From: Adiantum capillus-veneris
Lineage: Eukaryota > Streptophyta > Polypodiopsida > Polypodiales > Pteridaceae
Direction: 5' to 3'
Assembly (NCBI GenBank): GCA_014529385.2
Contig: CM043969.1
Span: 13,405,446 to 13,469,445 of the forward strand
DNA: 64,000 nucleotides
Within the stretch, counting starts at the first letter, position 1; each line of letters begins with the position of its first letter. The notes under the pieces are model-generated. The model had not been told where the DNA came from. It did no database searches and saw nothing but the letters and a program-made list of their open reading frames with translations. Below are positions 12,662 through 25,292 of the stretch, piece by piece. The position numbers were made by a program, and so were the translations under genes.

Positions 12662-13161
12662 CTAGAGTCCAGACTTTAGAAATAAAAAATGAAAAAAAAT
12701 TCTAACAAGATAAAAGGTGGATTCTAAATCTTTAATCAACGTGCTCCAAGAGAGGCAACAACCCATGATTACACAATACCTAGGTAAAACAGATAAGAAC
12801 ATCATTGTCACAGGCATGTTGGGCATACCCTGTAGATAACGTGCAATAAGAGACGAGATCCCAAAGAGGATGCCCATCAATTACATTTTATAAGGGAATC
12901 ACACTTGGCATACAAATAGATCAGCACACTATTGCCAAGCATGAAATCTTTCTCCAAGTCCTTGAGTATGCAAGATCGTAGGCCTTGTAGGTGCAAGCAT
13001 AGGTGATTATAGATGAAAACACTATAGTTAAAACTGCCAAGAAATTCCTTGCCATAGCTGCGTTGAAAAATCTTGCAATCAATGTGCTCCAAGAGAGGAC
13101 ATTTCAAAGAGGATGCCCATAAACAAAAATTGAACCTTAAGTTTGTCAAATCCAAAACCAA
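12662..13161 (-). pseudogene. PPR gene fragment
   Basis: On the minus strand, with frameshifts, the text carries eroded PPR phrases: LHLQGLRSCILKDLEKDF, then MLGNSVLIYLYAKCDSLIK. The second is a degraded version of the GNALVDMYAKCGALxKA phrase in the PPR gene at 29070. A further piece (ASSLGSRLLLHVIYR / VCPTCL) looks like the next repeat. It adjoins the hAT remnant upstream and probably became joined to it by insertion or rearrangement. No start or continuous frame remains. Confidence 0.5.
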
Positions 13162-14360
13162 CGAACATCATTCATTTTTTGCACTCTCAATTTTCCTCTT
13201 CTTCCAATGTCAAAAGCTCTTACAACCTCACCAAAAATGCATGCCTCTTAGTAGATCTAGAGGTCCATTCATAAACCTTTCTTGCAAGCTTATCAACATA
13301 CTTGAAGTGTTTGTATGTTTTAAATGCATCCCCAATAGCAAGGGCTTGACGATGGGATATATAGTGAAAGCTAATAAGGTGTGGCACATTTTCTTTCAAC
13401 GTGGCAATGAGTCTAGTGTGTGGCTCATAGCAATCATAGAGGCTCCATCAATGGAAATTCCAATCAACTTTTCCATGGTAAATCCACATCCTTTGAATAC
13501 TTTACCAATGCGTCATATAAAACCTCTGCAGAAGCACTTTCAGGATGTAAAAGATCCACAAATTTTGTACATACTTCTTTTTTTTTGCATTCTCAATATA
13601 TGTCACGTAAAGAATCATATCTTATATCAGTACTCTCATCAACATGTAATGCGAACCATGGACTGCTAGATATATTGCATTTAAGCTTCTCCCAGCAAAC
13701 ATGATGAATTGCATTTCCAAATTGTTTCGCTGCATCTTTGCATATGTAAGAAGAGTACTCATTCACAATGGGCATGTTTGGCATGCTCAATGCCCATAAA
13801 CTTATGAAAGTTGCATAGCTTAGCATACTCTTCTATAAGAATAGACCTCTTATAACATAGAACAATTATGCATACATGTCACAATTCTCTCTTTCTCACC
13901 ATCATGCATTTCCTATGTTTGGGCATTGGAGCCATGCTTCTTTTTTTTCATGTTCCTTCCAAACAGCTTTTGCCTTGCGATGTTCATTAGAATTCTCATG
14001 GACATGCAAAGTAGACTTTTGAAAGTACTTCGACCCTTCTATATCCACAAATGGTGTTGAGTTAAGTGCAAAAGTACACCATTTGCACTTGGCACAGTTG
14101 TTCCCATCATTGTTAATCACACAATAAACCCATGGGTAATCAATGTTTTAAGAATTTAAGAACACTATATGGTTTTTCTTTTTCTCGAAAACCTTTGCTT
14201 TCATAATTGCTGGGTTTGGACCTTCTAAAGTGACACCATGTATCTCTTTGGGCAATATGTAGTCCCATAGACTCCTTTAGAGTCTTTTGCTTCTTGGCCT
14301 TCTTTAAAGGATGAGAAGAACCCAATACAGAAGCGACACCACTATTTGTAAACGTCATCT
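13162..14360 (-). pseudogene. hAT-family transposase (TTF/DUF4371-type), broken
   Basis: Pieces in order on the minus strand: a basic N-terminal segment (14358-14140); a zinc-finger-like segment CAKCKWCTFALNSTPF...HVHENSNEHRKA (14120-13905); the catalytic-core phrase WFALHVDESTDIRYDSL (around 13600-13690), where the DESTD Asp is the first acidic residue of the hAT triad; a GISIDGASM segment (about 13440); and PHLISFHYISHRQALAIGDA (13383-13324), matching the conserved HCxAHRLxLA block. A short MNDVRWF-like piece (near 13170) is the last recognisable block. The C-terminal dimerisation domain is missing. At least four frame breaks separate these pieces, so the gene is dead. No terminal inverted repeats were identified. 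Confidence 0.7.
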
Positions 14361-15500
14361 TTAAATCCTAATCATTCACGAAAAGATAATCGGTTCGAAG
14401 TTTATTTACGATGGATACATTCATTGAAGCGAAATATAGCCAACAATTCAAGTAACATAGTACCTTTAAGTTGGAAAGTGGTAGTACAACGAGTAAAGTC
14501 TGCAAGATGTAATGCCGAGTGAAGCCTCAAGTGAGCACCTCTTGATGTAACTACCAAACTCAAGATGCTTGTGCAAATTGTCCTTTCTACTACCTAAGAT
14601 CACCCATTTCAATAACTCAAGGGTGAGAGTTTGAGAGTCAAGACCAAGTTGAATACGCATACCGAGCTTTGAATAGTTCTCAACGTTCAAGTTGAGAGAA
14701 AAGATTACTCAAAAAGATGCATATATGGATACGCATATTGAGCTTTGAATAGTTCTCAATTGAGAGAAAAGCTTACTCAAAAAGATGCATTCCTTTTTCC
14801 TTGTTCACGAATCACGAACCCGGAGCACAAAAGACCGAGCTGGTTTCCCATGTCACTCAATCGAGGTAGGACACAACGTGCTTAGGTCATCCAATGCTCG
14901 CTTCTGCTCCCCGCCACTACCTTGGAGTCAAATTTAGTCCAGCCAAATTGGCACCATACTAGGCAGTGGCGTGTCCCCCGGGCACTTGTAATGGCCACAT
15001 TTTATAAAATGTTACTTATGAGTTATCATAGTGTGCATTGTAGAATAGAGTTGGAGCTCATGATACATTTTTCATGTAAATTTTAAAGAAATCAATAAAT
15101 TTGTTTTAGATGGGCAAATCAAGAGTGCCATCCAAAGACAATCCATGATGAAGTCCATGTATCATGATGGACATGCACTTTTTTGTTTAGTCCTACTATT
15201 GACATCCTCTGTGTTCCCTTTGCCACTCGTGTGGCACTTTGGGAGCCTCTCGATGGGTGGATGGCTGTCAAATCCTATCGGATGGTCGAGTCTCTACATA
15301 CATTAAGGATGGCCGTCAAATCATATTGCCGAAGAAAACTAGTCTTTCTTGGTGGACGTTGCTATAGAACATCTATATAACATAACAAGAAATACATAGA
15401 TTGACATCAAGCATATAGACTGAAGTAAACAAGTACAAAGAACTTTTTTTGAAAATTTGCACGGGCATTTATTACTCTAAATCATGCGTAGTCAATTTTC
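14361..15500. other. No recognisable gene; short local duplication
   Basis: An imperfect tandem duplication of about 70 bases is seen at 14655-14725 and 14730-14790 (shared GAGCTTTGAATAGTTCTCAA). The rest shows no coding family or RNA that I recognise. Confidence 0.5.
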
Positions 15501-15529
15501 TGACTAATGTCGTTTGATGGCCAATTTTG

Positions 15530-15710
15530 CATCACATTGGCTTCATCGATGATGAGAGTAGGAAACCTTCTATCTTTCTCTCATGCCATATACAACAATA
15601 AGGCATCATGCTTGGCAAGATGTTTAAGGATAGTGGACTTGCCACAATCGGGTGGACCTGTGAGAACAAGAAGCTGCCCGGGTCGTTGATCTCATCTCTC
15701 CTGTCAAACA
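15530..15710 (-). pseudogene. P-loop ATPase fragment
   Basis: With a one-base frame shift, the minus strand reads FDRRDEINDPG, then LLVLTGPPDCGKST and ILKHLAKHDALLLYMA, then stop. GPPDCGKST at 15658-15632 is a Walker A nucleotide-binding loop, and the hydrophobic strand before it is as expected. No Walker B or later motif is present, so the family (AAA+, STAND or other) cannot be told. It is a gene fragment carried or left in the repeat region. An imperfect tandem duplication of about 60 bases (15741-15860) lies just upstream of it on the minus strand. Confidence 0.45.
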
Positions 15711-16083
15711 AACATTTCCTTCCGTAACTCTTCTTGGCGAGATCGAAAACATGAACTCTGTTAATACTTTTTCAGAACATGCAATACTAGCTTCTCGGCG
15801 AGGTTGAAAAGATGAACTTTGTTAATACTTTGTCAAAACAGGCAATACTAGCTTCCAACTCTATGAAAATCTTTACTTCGTTAGCATAGCAGACCCATTC
15901 AAAAATCTGGCTTCTTGTCCTCCCACGTGGCACATGACCGTCCCCTATGCTCATCTTTTTTATCGACGCCTCCCTTTCACGCAGTGATTTTAGAGCAGCG
16001 GCACATAGCGAAGTGAGGGGCTCTGTCCAGATGCAATCACCTATGCATGCATCTTTTTTTATCGACGCCTTGCTTTTCACGCA

Positions 16084-16757
16084 GTGACTTCAGAGCAGCG
16101 TGGACTCTTGGAATGCACCGATTGCAGCAGGGCAGGCATATGGCTCTACACATGCATTTTGAAGGCATGTGGTTCTACGCAAGGTGCTGATATGGGCACA
16201 AAAATTCACAATTATATTGTTATTCATAGGATGTTGAAAAAAGAAAGCCGTGCTTGGCTTTTTCTTCATCGATATGTGTGCCACTCAACAAATGCAAAGC
16301 GAGGGTCTCTCTCTAGATGCAATCACCTATGCCGGATGCTAAAGGCATGTGGCTCTACGCATGCATCTTGCAGGCGCTGGCAGGGCACAAAAATTCACAA
16401 TTATATTGCTAATTAGAGGCTGTTGAAAATAGAAGTAGTGCTTGGAACTGTCTTGGTCGATATGTATGTCAAATGTGGTGCGTTTGAGAAAGCACAAAAA
16501 GTGCTTGAGAAGCTTCCTATCCAGAACGCCGCCTCTTGGAATGCATTGTTTGCAGGATGTGCTCAACGAGAGCAGGGCTAGAAAAAGCTCTAGGCTATTT
16601 TCAGCAGTTGCGAAGCGAAGGCCTCTCTCCGGGTGCAATCACCTACATATGCCTCTTGAAGGCATGTGGCTCTACTCAAGATGTTGATATTGGCAGAAAA
16701 CTTCATAATTAGTCGAAGACTCTTGAAAAAAGATGTTGTGCTTATTACTGCCTTGAT
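16084..16757 (+). pseudogene. PPR pseudogene, 5' portion (upstream of the retrotransposon insertion)
   Basis: Eroded PPR repeats occur in all three plus frames. The clearest is KALGYFQQLRSEGLSPGAITYICLLKACGSTQDVDIGRKLH (parts around 16580-16705). Earlier pieces repeat the GMWLYA / LGRYVCQMWC pattern, which is a frameshifted PPR unit. The last pre-insertion codons (LITALI) continue across the insertion into NMYVKCDALNKAQTMLEELP at 25671, so this piece and the one after the retrotransposon were one gene. Many frameshifts predate or accompany the insertion. Confidence 0.75.
16753..16757. repeat. Target-site duplication, left copy (TTGAT)
   Basis: TTGAT directly precedes the LTR start TGTAACA. 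The identical 5 bases follow the other LTR at 25671-25675. A 5-bp duplication is usual for LTR retrotransposons. Confidence 0.95.
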
Positions 16758-18362
16758 TGTAACATTTAATGGCCTAATAACTTATGTGTAGCGGAAATTA
16801 GCATGAACATAGTGGGCATTTCATTAGAATAGATTGCTAATGAGAATTACAAGAGTGCTTGGGTGGAGAGAGCAACAAAAAGCATAACACCTAGTTAGAT
16901 AGCATCGACAATACCTTCAAAAGAGAGAGAAATTAAGCTATTGACAACAGTTGAGGACCGGATTTTCATGGAGCTGGTCCCCCCTCCAAAAGGCTTTGTA
17001 TTATGGTTTCTCCCATCAAGAGAGACATTGTACAATACAATTCTTTGTGTTCCTTCAAGACTAGCTAGTGCAATGAAGATGGAAACTTCATGCACTAAGC
17101 AAAACACTTAACAAACACAACTTGAATTATCCCCATTCTCAGACCCAAGACCGCACACACCTTCGAAGATGGTAAGAGCTAGCAAGGTATGAGAGTAGAT
17201 TGAGAGGAAGAAGGAGTATCTTACGAGAAAGATGTACATCTCCTCACATAATCACTCATATGTAGCATAGCTTAGCTTAGTAATTATCTTGGTAGAGGAG
17301 ATGAGCATGCATTGAAGCTTGGCTCTTGGTTGGATTTGCATCCACATGCCAAGAGAGTGTTGATGTAGGCTTCTATCTCACAAGCTTGGAGTAGGTGATG
17401 AGTTCTCCATTAAAGCTTGGGAAGAGATAGTCTTATCTTTCTTCACACATGAGCTTGTATGAGTGTGTGTGTGATAATCCTTGCAAAAATCAGCCCCCTC
17501 TCTCTCTCTTGGGCGAGCCCTCTTGCTAATTGCTCTTGCTGAAGCCTCATTGGCCCTCCCCAAGTCAAGCCAATTACAATTAAGCAGCATAAGTGATAGC
17601 CTTCTGACATGTGTCCCCCTTTCCCCTTTTGTGAGAGCTTTAGGTAATTAAATAATTAAACTAAACTCTCATTGGACCCCTTTGCCTCCTGGCCAATAGG
17701 AATCAGGCAAGCCATGGGGCTCCTAAATGCTCATTGGACCCCTTGGGAGACTGCCCAATAGTCTTCTAGGAGACTTAATTCTCATTGGTTTCTTTTATTA
17801 AATGTTTTTAAATTAATTAAACTAGATTTACTCTAGCTTAATTCTCATTGGTCCACTTCAAGGGTCATCCAATATAAATTGAGCACACCTTGTGGGCATC
17901 TGGCCTAGGGAGCTGACATGTGTCCCTCATTCCCTTTGTGTAAAGGGAGCCTGTGTGTGTGTGTGTGGCTTTCTCTCTCATCCCCTACCTTTAGGGCTCG
18001 CCCCCTCCCATGTAGGGATGTGCAAAGACTTTTAGGGCACACACAAAGCATCCAATTTTTCCCTAGGGTTGACCTTTGGACACAACCTTTGAATTTTGGA
18101 ACCTTAGCATTTTGGAACCTTAGCATTTTGGAAGTCTTAATGGGCTGAACCTTAGGGTCTTTTTAGCCCATTGTTGCACATGGCTCTTTTGCAGATGGCC
18201 CCCCCTTTGGATCCCTATTTTCCCTCCTTTGGATCCCTACTGTGGCCAGTCTGCTAGCTTAACCAATATTCTAGCTTTTTCTCACCTGGCCTTCCCCACA
18301 TTAAATGATCAGTTTAATATGAGAAAATCATTTAGGAGAATTAGATATTGATTATTATGACA
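16758..18362 (-). repeat. 3' LTR of the chromovirus
   Basis: It begins TGTAACATT and ends TTATGACA on the plus strand, 1605 bases. It is the downstream (3') LTR because the coding strand is minus. Compared with the other LTR it has a shorter GT repeat (near 17950) and an extra copy of GGAACCTTAGCATTTT (near 18100-18130). Confidence 0.95.
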
Positions 18363-18376
18363 TTACCTCTCTCTTG
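18363..18376 (-). promoter_or_regulatory. Polypurine tract
   Basis: On the minus strand AAGAGAGAGG with a short spacer lies immediately before the 3' LTR. This is the usual primer site for plus-strand DNA synthesis. Confidence 0.8.
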
Positions 18377-18717
18377 AAATCATAGTCGTCCTCGACTATG
18401 GTGTAGAGAAGATAAAGCATGTTCATGAGTCCTTTTCTTAGCGGGTGGAGGATCCCTATGTTACCCTACGACATCATTCCACAATGGATGACTAGTCCAT
18501 TTGGCGCTTGAGAGCCTGAGGCTGTCGCAAGCATGTCTGCACATTAGTCCTATCAGTCTTCCATAGTAGAGTGACAGCTCTACTTGGTGTTTGGGAGACG
18601 TCGTCTCTGCAAACTTGATCTAAGCATGCATACTACTTCATTTTTGTGCACAAATAAAGAAAAAGAGAGTCTTATAAGACAAAAATTTTGTTCATTTTGT
18701 TCATTTTTAACATTTGC

Positions 18718-21700
18718 TTACTCTTGGGAAGCATTGTAAGCATTGACAAGGTTTAGGTTATCCTTTAATTGTATGCCTTGCATCCATCTAGCATCTTCAA
18801 AAGGATAACTCTTAAACTTAATAAGATATCGTCGGATAGTCTTACCGCCTCTTAGTACCTTGTCTTCATGTCGGAGAATGGACTCGGGCTGCAGCACCTC
18901 TTCTTGGTCCTCGATCTCCGGTGGGTCTTCAATAGTTGGTTCTTGAGGTGGATCTCCTTTGTAAGGCTTTAATAGGCTCACATGAAAAGCATTGTGTATG
19001 AGCCAATGATTGGGCAACTTGAGTTGATAGGCCATCTCATTGATTGGCCTAAGAATCTGAAAGGGACCATAGTACCTTTTTGCTAGTTTAGCATAGTATT
19101 TTTGGTGACCCGTAGGATTCTTGCCCGTTGTGTGCCTTAATCGAGCCTTGGGAAACTTTAACAAGACCCAATCGTTTTCTTTATAGGCTTGGGCTCTTCT
19201 GTGCTTGTCACCAGCAGCCTTTTGCCTTTGCTGTGAGATAGAGATAGCATCCTTAATCTTTTGGAAAGATTCTTGTAGGTCTCGGCTATACTCATCTGCA
19301 GCGAAGATCTTCCCATGTACCTTAAGTAGCAAGGGACTTTTTTATCTTCCCTCAATTACCTCGAAAGGTGCTTTTTCCGTGGAAGTATGTACAGTGTTAT
19401 TGTAAGCATACTCCACTAAGGGTAAGTACTTCTCCCATTGGGATCTTTGATCTACTTCCATTACATAGGCTTTTAGTAGATCGAGAATGGTTAGGTTAGC
19501 TATTTCACTTTGGCCATCAGTTTGTGGATGATAGGCCGAAGAGAAGTTTAGCCTTGTTCCTAAATTCTCAAAGAGACCCTTCCAGAAATTACTGGTCATT
19601 CTAGGATCTCTATCCGAAACTATGGACATGGGCAAGCCATGGTACTTGAAAATTTGTGAAATAAAGAGGGTTGCCATTTGATGGGCTTTGATAGTCTTTT
19701 TGACATGTATAAAATGAGCTTGTTTACTAAACCTGTCTACTATCGTCCATATTCCCGTATTCCCATGGATAGACTTAGCCAATCCAAAGATAAAATCCAT
19801 GGATATGCTCTCCCATGGTGAATTAGGGATTGGCAAGGGTTGAAGCAATCCAAGTTGCTTCCCTCTATCAAATTTTGTCTTTTGGCATACCACACATTTG
19901 GAAACATACTCTTGTATGTTCACTTTCATGGTAGGCCAATAGAAATATGTTTCAATTCCCTTTAAGGTAGACTGAATCCCTCTATGCCCCGCATAAGGTG
20001 GAGCATGAGAGTCATACATTACTTTCTCACGTAGTGAGTTAGTAACGCATAGTCTATTGCCATAGAGAAGATAACCATCTTGTAAAGTAAATGGTTCTTC
20101 TTTCTTCCCTAATGCAAGGGCTGAAATCACATCTCTAAAATCGGGATCAATAGCATACTCATCTATCATTGAAGATAGATCATTGTGAGTTGCTATGGAA
20201 ACCGCATTCACTCTCGGCCGTCTTGAGAGTGCATTAGCTACTTGATTATGCTTGCCAGCAATGTGAGCAATATGAAAATGAAATTGCGAAAGGAAATTTG
20301 CCCACCTCATTTGTTTGTCGAAGAGCTTGGTCTGCATCATGAAGTACTTAAGACTTTGGTGATCCGTTCGCAGAATGAAAGGAGTCCCCAATAAATAGTG
20401 CTTCCATGAGTCTAAGGCATGTAGAACTGCAAGGAGTTCCTTTTTGTATATGCCTAGAGCTTGCTCAACAGGGTCGAGCCTTCGACTCTCATAGCCTATG
20501 GCGTGCCTTTCTTGGAGTAAAATAGCTCCAAGGCAATCACCACAAGCATCGCATTGGACCTCAAATGGTTTTGAGAGATCCGGTAGTGTAAGCACAGGTT
20601 GAGAGATAAGCTTTTCTTTAAGCTTTTCGAAAGCATTTTTCTCCTTAGCAGACCATGTATACCTAACGCTTTTCTTTGTTAGGTCATGTAATGGTCCCGC
20701 AATTTGTGAGAACTTTTCTATGAAGCGTCTATAGTATGCACACATACCTATGAAGCTTCTTAGTTCATGAAGATTCCTTGGTTTAGGCCATCCTTTTATT
20801 ACCTCTAACTTGGATGGATCCATTTGGATGCCATCTTGAGAGATAATGTGACCTAAATACTGAATCTCTTGCAAGAAAAATTCACTTTTCTTTCGATTAA
20901 CATAAAGTTTATTCTCTCTTAAAACTTGAAATATTACCTAGAGGTGTTGCTTGTGTTCCTCCAATGAATTAGAGTAGATGATAATATCATCAAAGAACAC
21001 TCCAGTGAAGGTTCGATGAGACCTGAACAGCTTCTCCATCAAGCGGTTGAATGTGGCTGGTGCATTGGTCAAGCCAAAAGGCATGACAATGTATTCGTAA
21101 AGACCAAATGTAGTACGAAATGCGGTCTTTACAATGTCTTGATCAACTATCCTTATTTGATGATAGCCACTTTTTAGGTCGATCCTTGTAGCTTCTCAAA
21201 TAGGTCTTCTACCCGTGGAACGGGAAACCTATTCTTGATAGTGATCCTATTTAGTGCTCTATAGTCGACACACATACGATATGTGCCGTCTTTCTTTTGC
21301 ACTAATAGCACAAGTGAGCAAAATGGAGATGAGCTTGGCCTAACCATACCCTTCTCAACTAACTCATGCACTTGCCGCATAATCTCCTCTTGTTGAGCTT
21401 GAGAAACTCTATAAGGAGGTTTATCAGGCGGTGAACTTCCTGGAAGAAGTTCAATTGCATGGTCATCATTACCTCGTTTAGGAGGTAGCTCACAAGGGAT
21501 GTCGTCAATAAAAACATCTTGAAACCCCTTGAGAAAATTGGATAACTCTAATTCCTTTTGGTTGCTTTTATTTTCTTTTGCTAAAGCATTAGGTTCATTT
21601 TGAGAGTCTTTAACAAAAATCATGTACACCGAAATAGAGCTCTTTATTGACTTGTTGAAAGCTGGTGTATGTACAATGGGGATGGTGTTACCCATTTCCT

Positions 21701-23648
21701 TAGCATCTATATACATGTCTTTTTCCCTGAACTTAAAGGAGATTCTCCTTTCAGAAAATTTAACATCGGTAGCCAGGCAGTCAAACCATGGTGCCCCTAG
21801 GATTACATCGTCATGCTTGAGAGGAGAGATAAAGAAGTCCTCTTTGTCCACATAGACTTGGACATGAAGCCTCAATTTCTCGATTAAGGGAGTGACTGAA
21901 GCTTCTTGCCCCTTGAAGGCACTGTCTGCGGGTAGGACATCTCCCATCTCGTAGGATTGTATTCCTAGCTTGGTGGCCAACTCTATAGATATAAAATTGT
22001 GAGTAGAACCAGAGTCAAAGAGAATAAAAGCATCATGTTCTCTTACCTTTCCCCAAGCATGGCATAGAGTAGATCCTTTGTGGTGAGTTTGGTGAGTCTC
22101 CTCCTCTTGGATCTCAACCAAGGAAGCTCTAGGAGGATCTTGGCGGTTGTTCTTTTGGGGACAAGCGTGGTACGCATGCCCTTGTTCGCCGCACTTGAAA
22201 CACTGGTTATCCTTACGATAACGCTCAAGCTCTTCACGAGAGAGTTTATTCTTACCTTTGTAAACTCCCTTCTCTTTAGCTTTGTTGGAGTTGCCCTTAG
22301 GAGACTTTTGGACATTGTCCTTCCCTTTAGGCTCATTGGAACCCTTGTTTTCCGGGGGCTTATTATTTCTTTTTTCCCCCGTTTGGAAATTGATTCGAGA
22401 GGCGACCATAGTGTGGTGTATTACCGCCGATATGGTACGTGGTCTTTGGGAGTTGACATACTCCGCCATTTCTTCGGTTAAGCCCGCACAAAATTGTTGC
22501 TTTTGCTCTCCAAAATCCAACTTTTTGAAGACAGTGGCTTTGAGTTGTAGGTCCCAAAACTTGTCTACATATTTGTGGATAGATTCATTGGGAGAGAGCT
22601 TTAAGCTTCGCCATTCGGTGAGTACTTTGTCTTTGGCATCGGTGGCCAAAAACTGCTTCATAATGGAAGCTCTTAAAGCTTTCCATGTTCGTGGAGCTTC
22701 ACCGTTGGCTCGTAGGCTAGACCACCATTGTCTGGCAGACTTTTGAAAGTGCATAGCTACATGGCGTAGCTTAGAGGACTCCGTGAAGCCCTCATCTCCA
22801 AACGCCGCATCGAATTGTTGGATAAAGGCCAAGAATTTGTCCGTAGCACCAAAGGTACCATCATAGGTAAGGAAAGAGATGCTCTTCCCTTCCTCTTTGA
22901 AGTTCTTCAACTTGGACGACCTCTTCCATGCGGTATAGGATTTCCTATGGCCTCTTCTTTTTGATGGTTCAAAGGTTGCACCATCACTTTCTTCAGAAGG
23001 TGAAGAATTTGAAGAAGATGGAGAAGAGGGTGACCTCTTTCTCACCTTTTTCTTGTCTTGATCTTTGTCGTCTTCACCATAGCTTTCATAAGAGGAAGAG
23101 GATGAAGAAGATGGAGAAGAGGGTGTCCTCTTTCTCGCCTTTTTCTTCTCTTGCTTTTTATCATCCCTCTTTGAATTATGGCGTGGAGAAGAGTGTGATG
23201 GTCTTCTCCGCTTTGGTGGTGATGGAGAGCGTTTAGCCCTCCGTCTTCGTGGATCCATCTCCGCCGAGGTGGCGGGAGACTCGCTTCTTTCTCGTTCCTT
23301 CGCTGGAGGCTCTTGAGTTCTCCTTTGGAAAGGAGATGCATCATCAAGAAGTAAATTCTTAAGCCCTTCATATGGATTCTCTTCTTCTTCCCGAATCGGA
23401 GAGAGACCTCTGTTGGTAGTCTCACAAGGAGGCTTACTAGGTGTTCTCTCGTCATGGTGATGAGCTTGGAGAATCCCGTGAGCACGGAGCTGGCGTTGCA
23501 CTTCACTTTGGAGAGATGGATTGCCCATGGCTTGTTGAAGCCTAGAAACAAGATAGTTAACAAGCATTGAAGCATCATTAGTAGCTTGCTCATGAGCAAA
23601 ATCAAAGTTATCAACATTAATTTCACTCTCTTTACTATTGTCAGCCAT
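18718..23648 (-). pseudogene. Gag-Pol polyprotein of the chromovirus, disabled
   Basis: A single Gag-Pol frame starts at ATG 23648. Gag is preceded by a Ser/Arg/Lys-rich stretch (about residues 120-230). The capsid core (TYDGT...FEEGFTESSKLR...ARQWW) follows at about residues 250-400, and a canonical CX2CX4HX4C knuckle (CFKCGEQGHAYHAC) at about residue 480. The aspartic protease shows FDSGSTHNFIS. Reverse transcriptase begins (YRVSQAQQEEI...RMCVDYRALN) but a deletion of about 19 bases near 21176 shifts the frame. The continuation has the FFDD active site (about 20990), then TAG at 20938-20940 where Gln is expected. The frame from 20874 carries the RT end, RNase H (TDHQSL), the integrase HHCC finger (H..H..CVVC), the DDE core (MDFI, SDRD, QSE) and then TAA at 19342-19344. 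The last part (19341-18718) carries the chromodomain (ILRHEDKVLRGG...YLIKFKSYP...RWM). Chromodomains direct integration to particular chromatin. Confidence 0.95.
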
Positions 23649-24052
23649 TCTAACAACTTTTAGGTGTAAACTTTTTAGGTGTACTTTGGCACTTCAAGCC
23701 CTAGTTGCTACTCCTCTTTACCCCTTTAGAAAAAGCACTCAAGCTACTGTACTCGCGGCTCGAATACCATTAATTGCAAGGAATAGAAGAGAGGGTCTTT
23801 CGACACCAAAACAGCACCGTCTCCTGTCAAGCTTCTAATAGCTCAATAGTGGTTAAACCGTAGGCAAGCCCCGTAGGACTCCGCTATTAAGAAGATAGCT
23901 CTCGACGGTGATGCCCCGTTAACTGCACGAAGGCAGGCGCACTGCAAGGCTGAAAAATCCCTACTCTACTTACTCACAGGCAATTAATAATACCAACCAT
24001 TTGTAGCTAGCTTGAGGACCTCCCTTCTTCAGCAAGAAAAGAGAAACCTTGA

Positions 24053-24064
24053 GCTCTGATACCA
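24053..24064 (-). promoter_or_regulatory. Primer binding site, initiator tRNA-Met type
   Basis: The minus strand reads TTGGTATCAGAGCTC directly after the 5' LTR. TGGTATCAGAGC is the standard complement of the plant initiator tRNA-Met 3' end. Confidence 0.93.
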
Positions 24065-24065
24065 A

Positions 24066-25257
24066 TGTAACATTTAATGGCCTAATAACTTATGTGTAGC
24101 GGAAATTAGCATGAACATAGAGGGCATTTCATTAGAATAGATTCCTAATGAGAATTACAAGAGTGCTTGGGTGGAGAGAGCAACAAAAAGCATAACACCT
24201 AGTTAGATAGCATCGACAATACCTTCAAAAGAGAGAGAAATTAAGCTATTGACAACAGTTGAGGATCGGATTTTCATGGAGCCGGTCCCCCCTCCAAAAG
24301 GCTTTGTATTATGGTTTCTCCCATCAAGAGAGACATTGTACAATACAATTCTTTGTGTTCCTTCAAGACTAGCTAGTGCAATGAAGATGGAAACTTCATG
24401 CACTAAGCAAAACACTTAACAAACACAACTTGAATTATCCCCATTCTCAGACCCAAGACCTCACACACCTTCGAAGATGGTGAGAGCTAGCAGGGTATGA
24501 GAGTAGATTGAGAGGAAGAAGGAGTATCTTACGAGAAAGATGTACATCTCCTCACATAATCACTCATATGTAGCATAGCTTAGCTTAGTAATTAGCTTGG
24601 TAGAGGAGATGAGCATGCATTGAAGCTTGGATCTTGGTTGGATTTGCATCCACATGCCAAGAGAGTGTTGATGTAGGCTTCTATCTCACAAGCTTGGAGT
24701 AGGTGATGAGTTCTCCATTAAAGCTTGGGAAGAGATAGTCTTATCTTTCTTCACACATGAGCTTGTGTGAGTGTGTGTGTGATAATCCTTGCAAAAATCA
24801 GCCCCCTCTCTCTCTCTTGGGCGAGCCCTCTTGCTAATTGCTCTTGCTGAAGCCTCATTGGCCCTCCCCAAGTCAAGCCAATTACAATTAAGCAGCATAA
24901 GTGATAGCCTTCTGACATGTGTCCCCCTTTCCCCTTTTGTGAGAGCTTTAGGTAATTAAATAATTAAACTAAACTCTCATTGGACCCCTTTGCCTCCTAG
25001 CCAATAGGAATCAGGCAAGCCATGGGGCTCCTAAATGCTCATTGGACCCCTTGGGAGACTGCCCAATAGTCTTCTAGGAGACTTAATTCTCATTGGTTTC
25101 TTTTATTAAATGTTTTTAAATTAATTAAACTAGATTTACTCTAGCTTAATTCTCATTGGTCCACTTCAAGGGTCATCCAATAGAAATTGGGCACACCTTG
25201 TGGGCATCTGGCCTAGGGAGCTGACATGTGTCCCTCATTCCCTTTGTGTAAAGGGAG

Positions 25258-25292
<35 letters not shown>

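Noticed and set aside
13073-13669. 198-codon plus-strand frame
   Set aside because: Antisense to the hAT transposase remnant, whose conserved motifs are on the minus strand.
22080-22746. Plus-strand ORFs of 130-150 codons within the retrotransposon
   Set aside because: Antisense to Gag-protease coding with strong codon bias. No recognisable protein.
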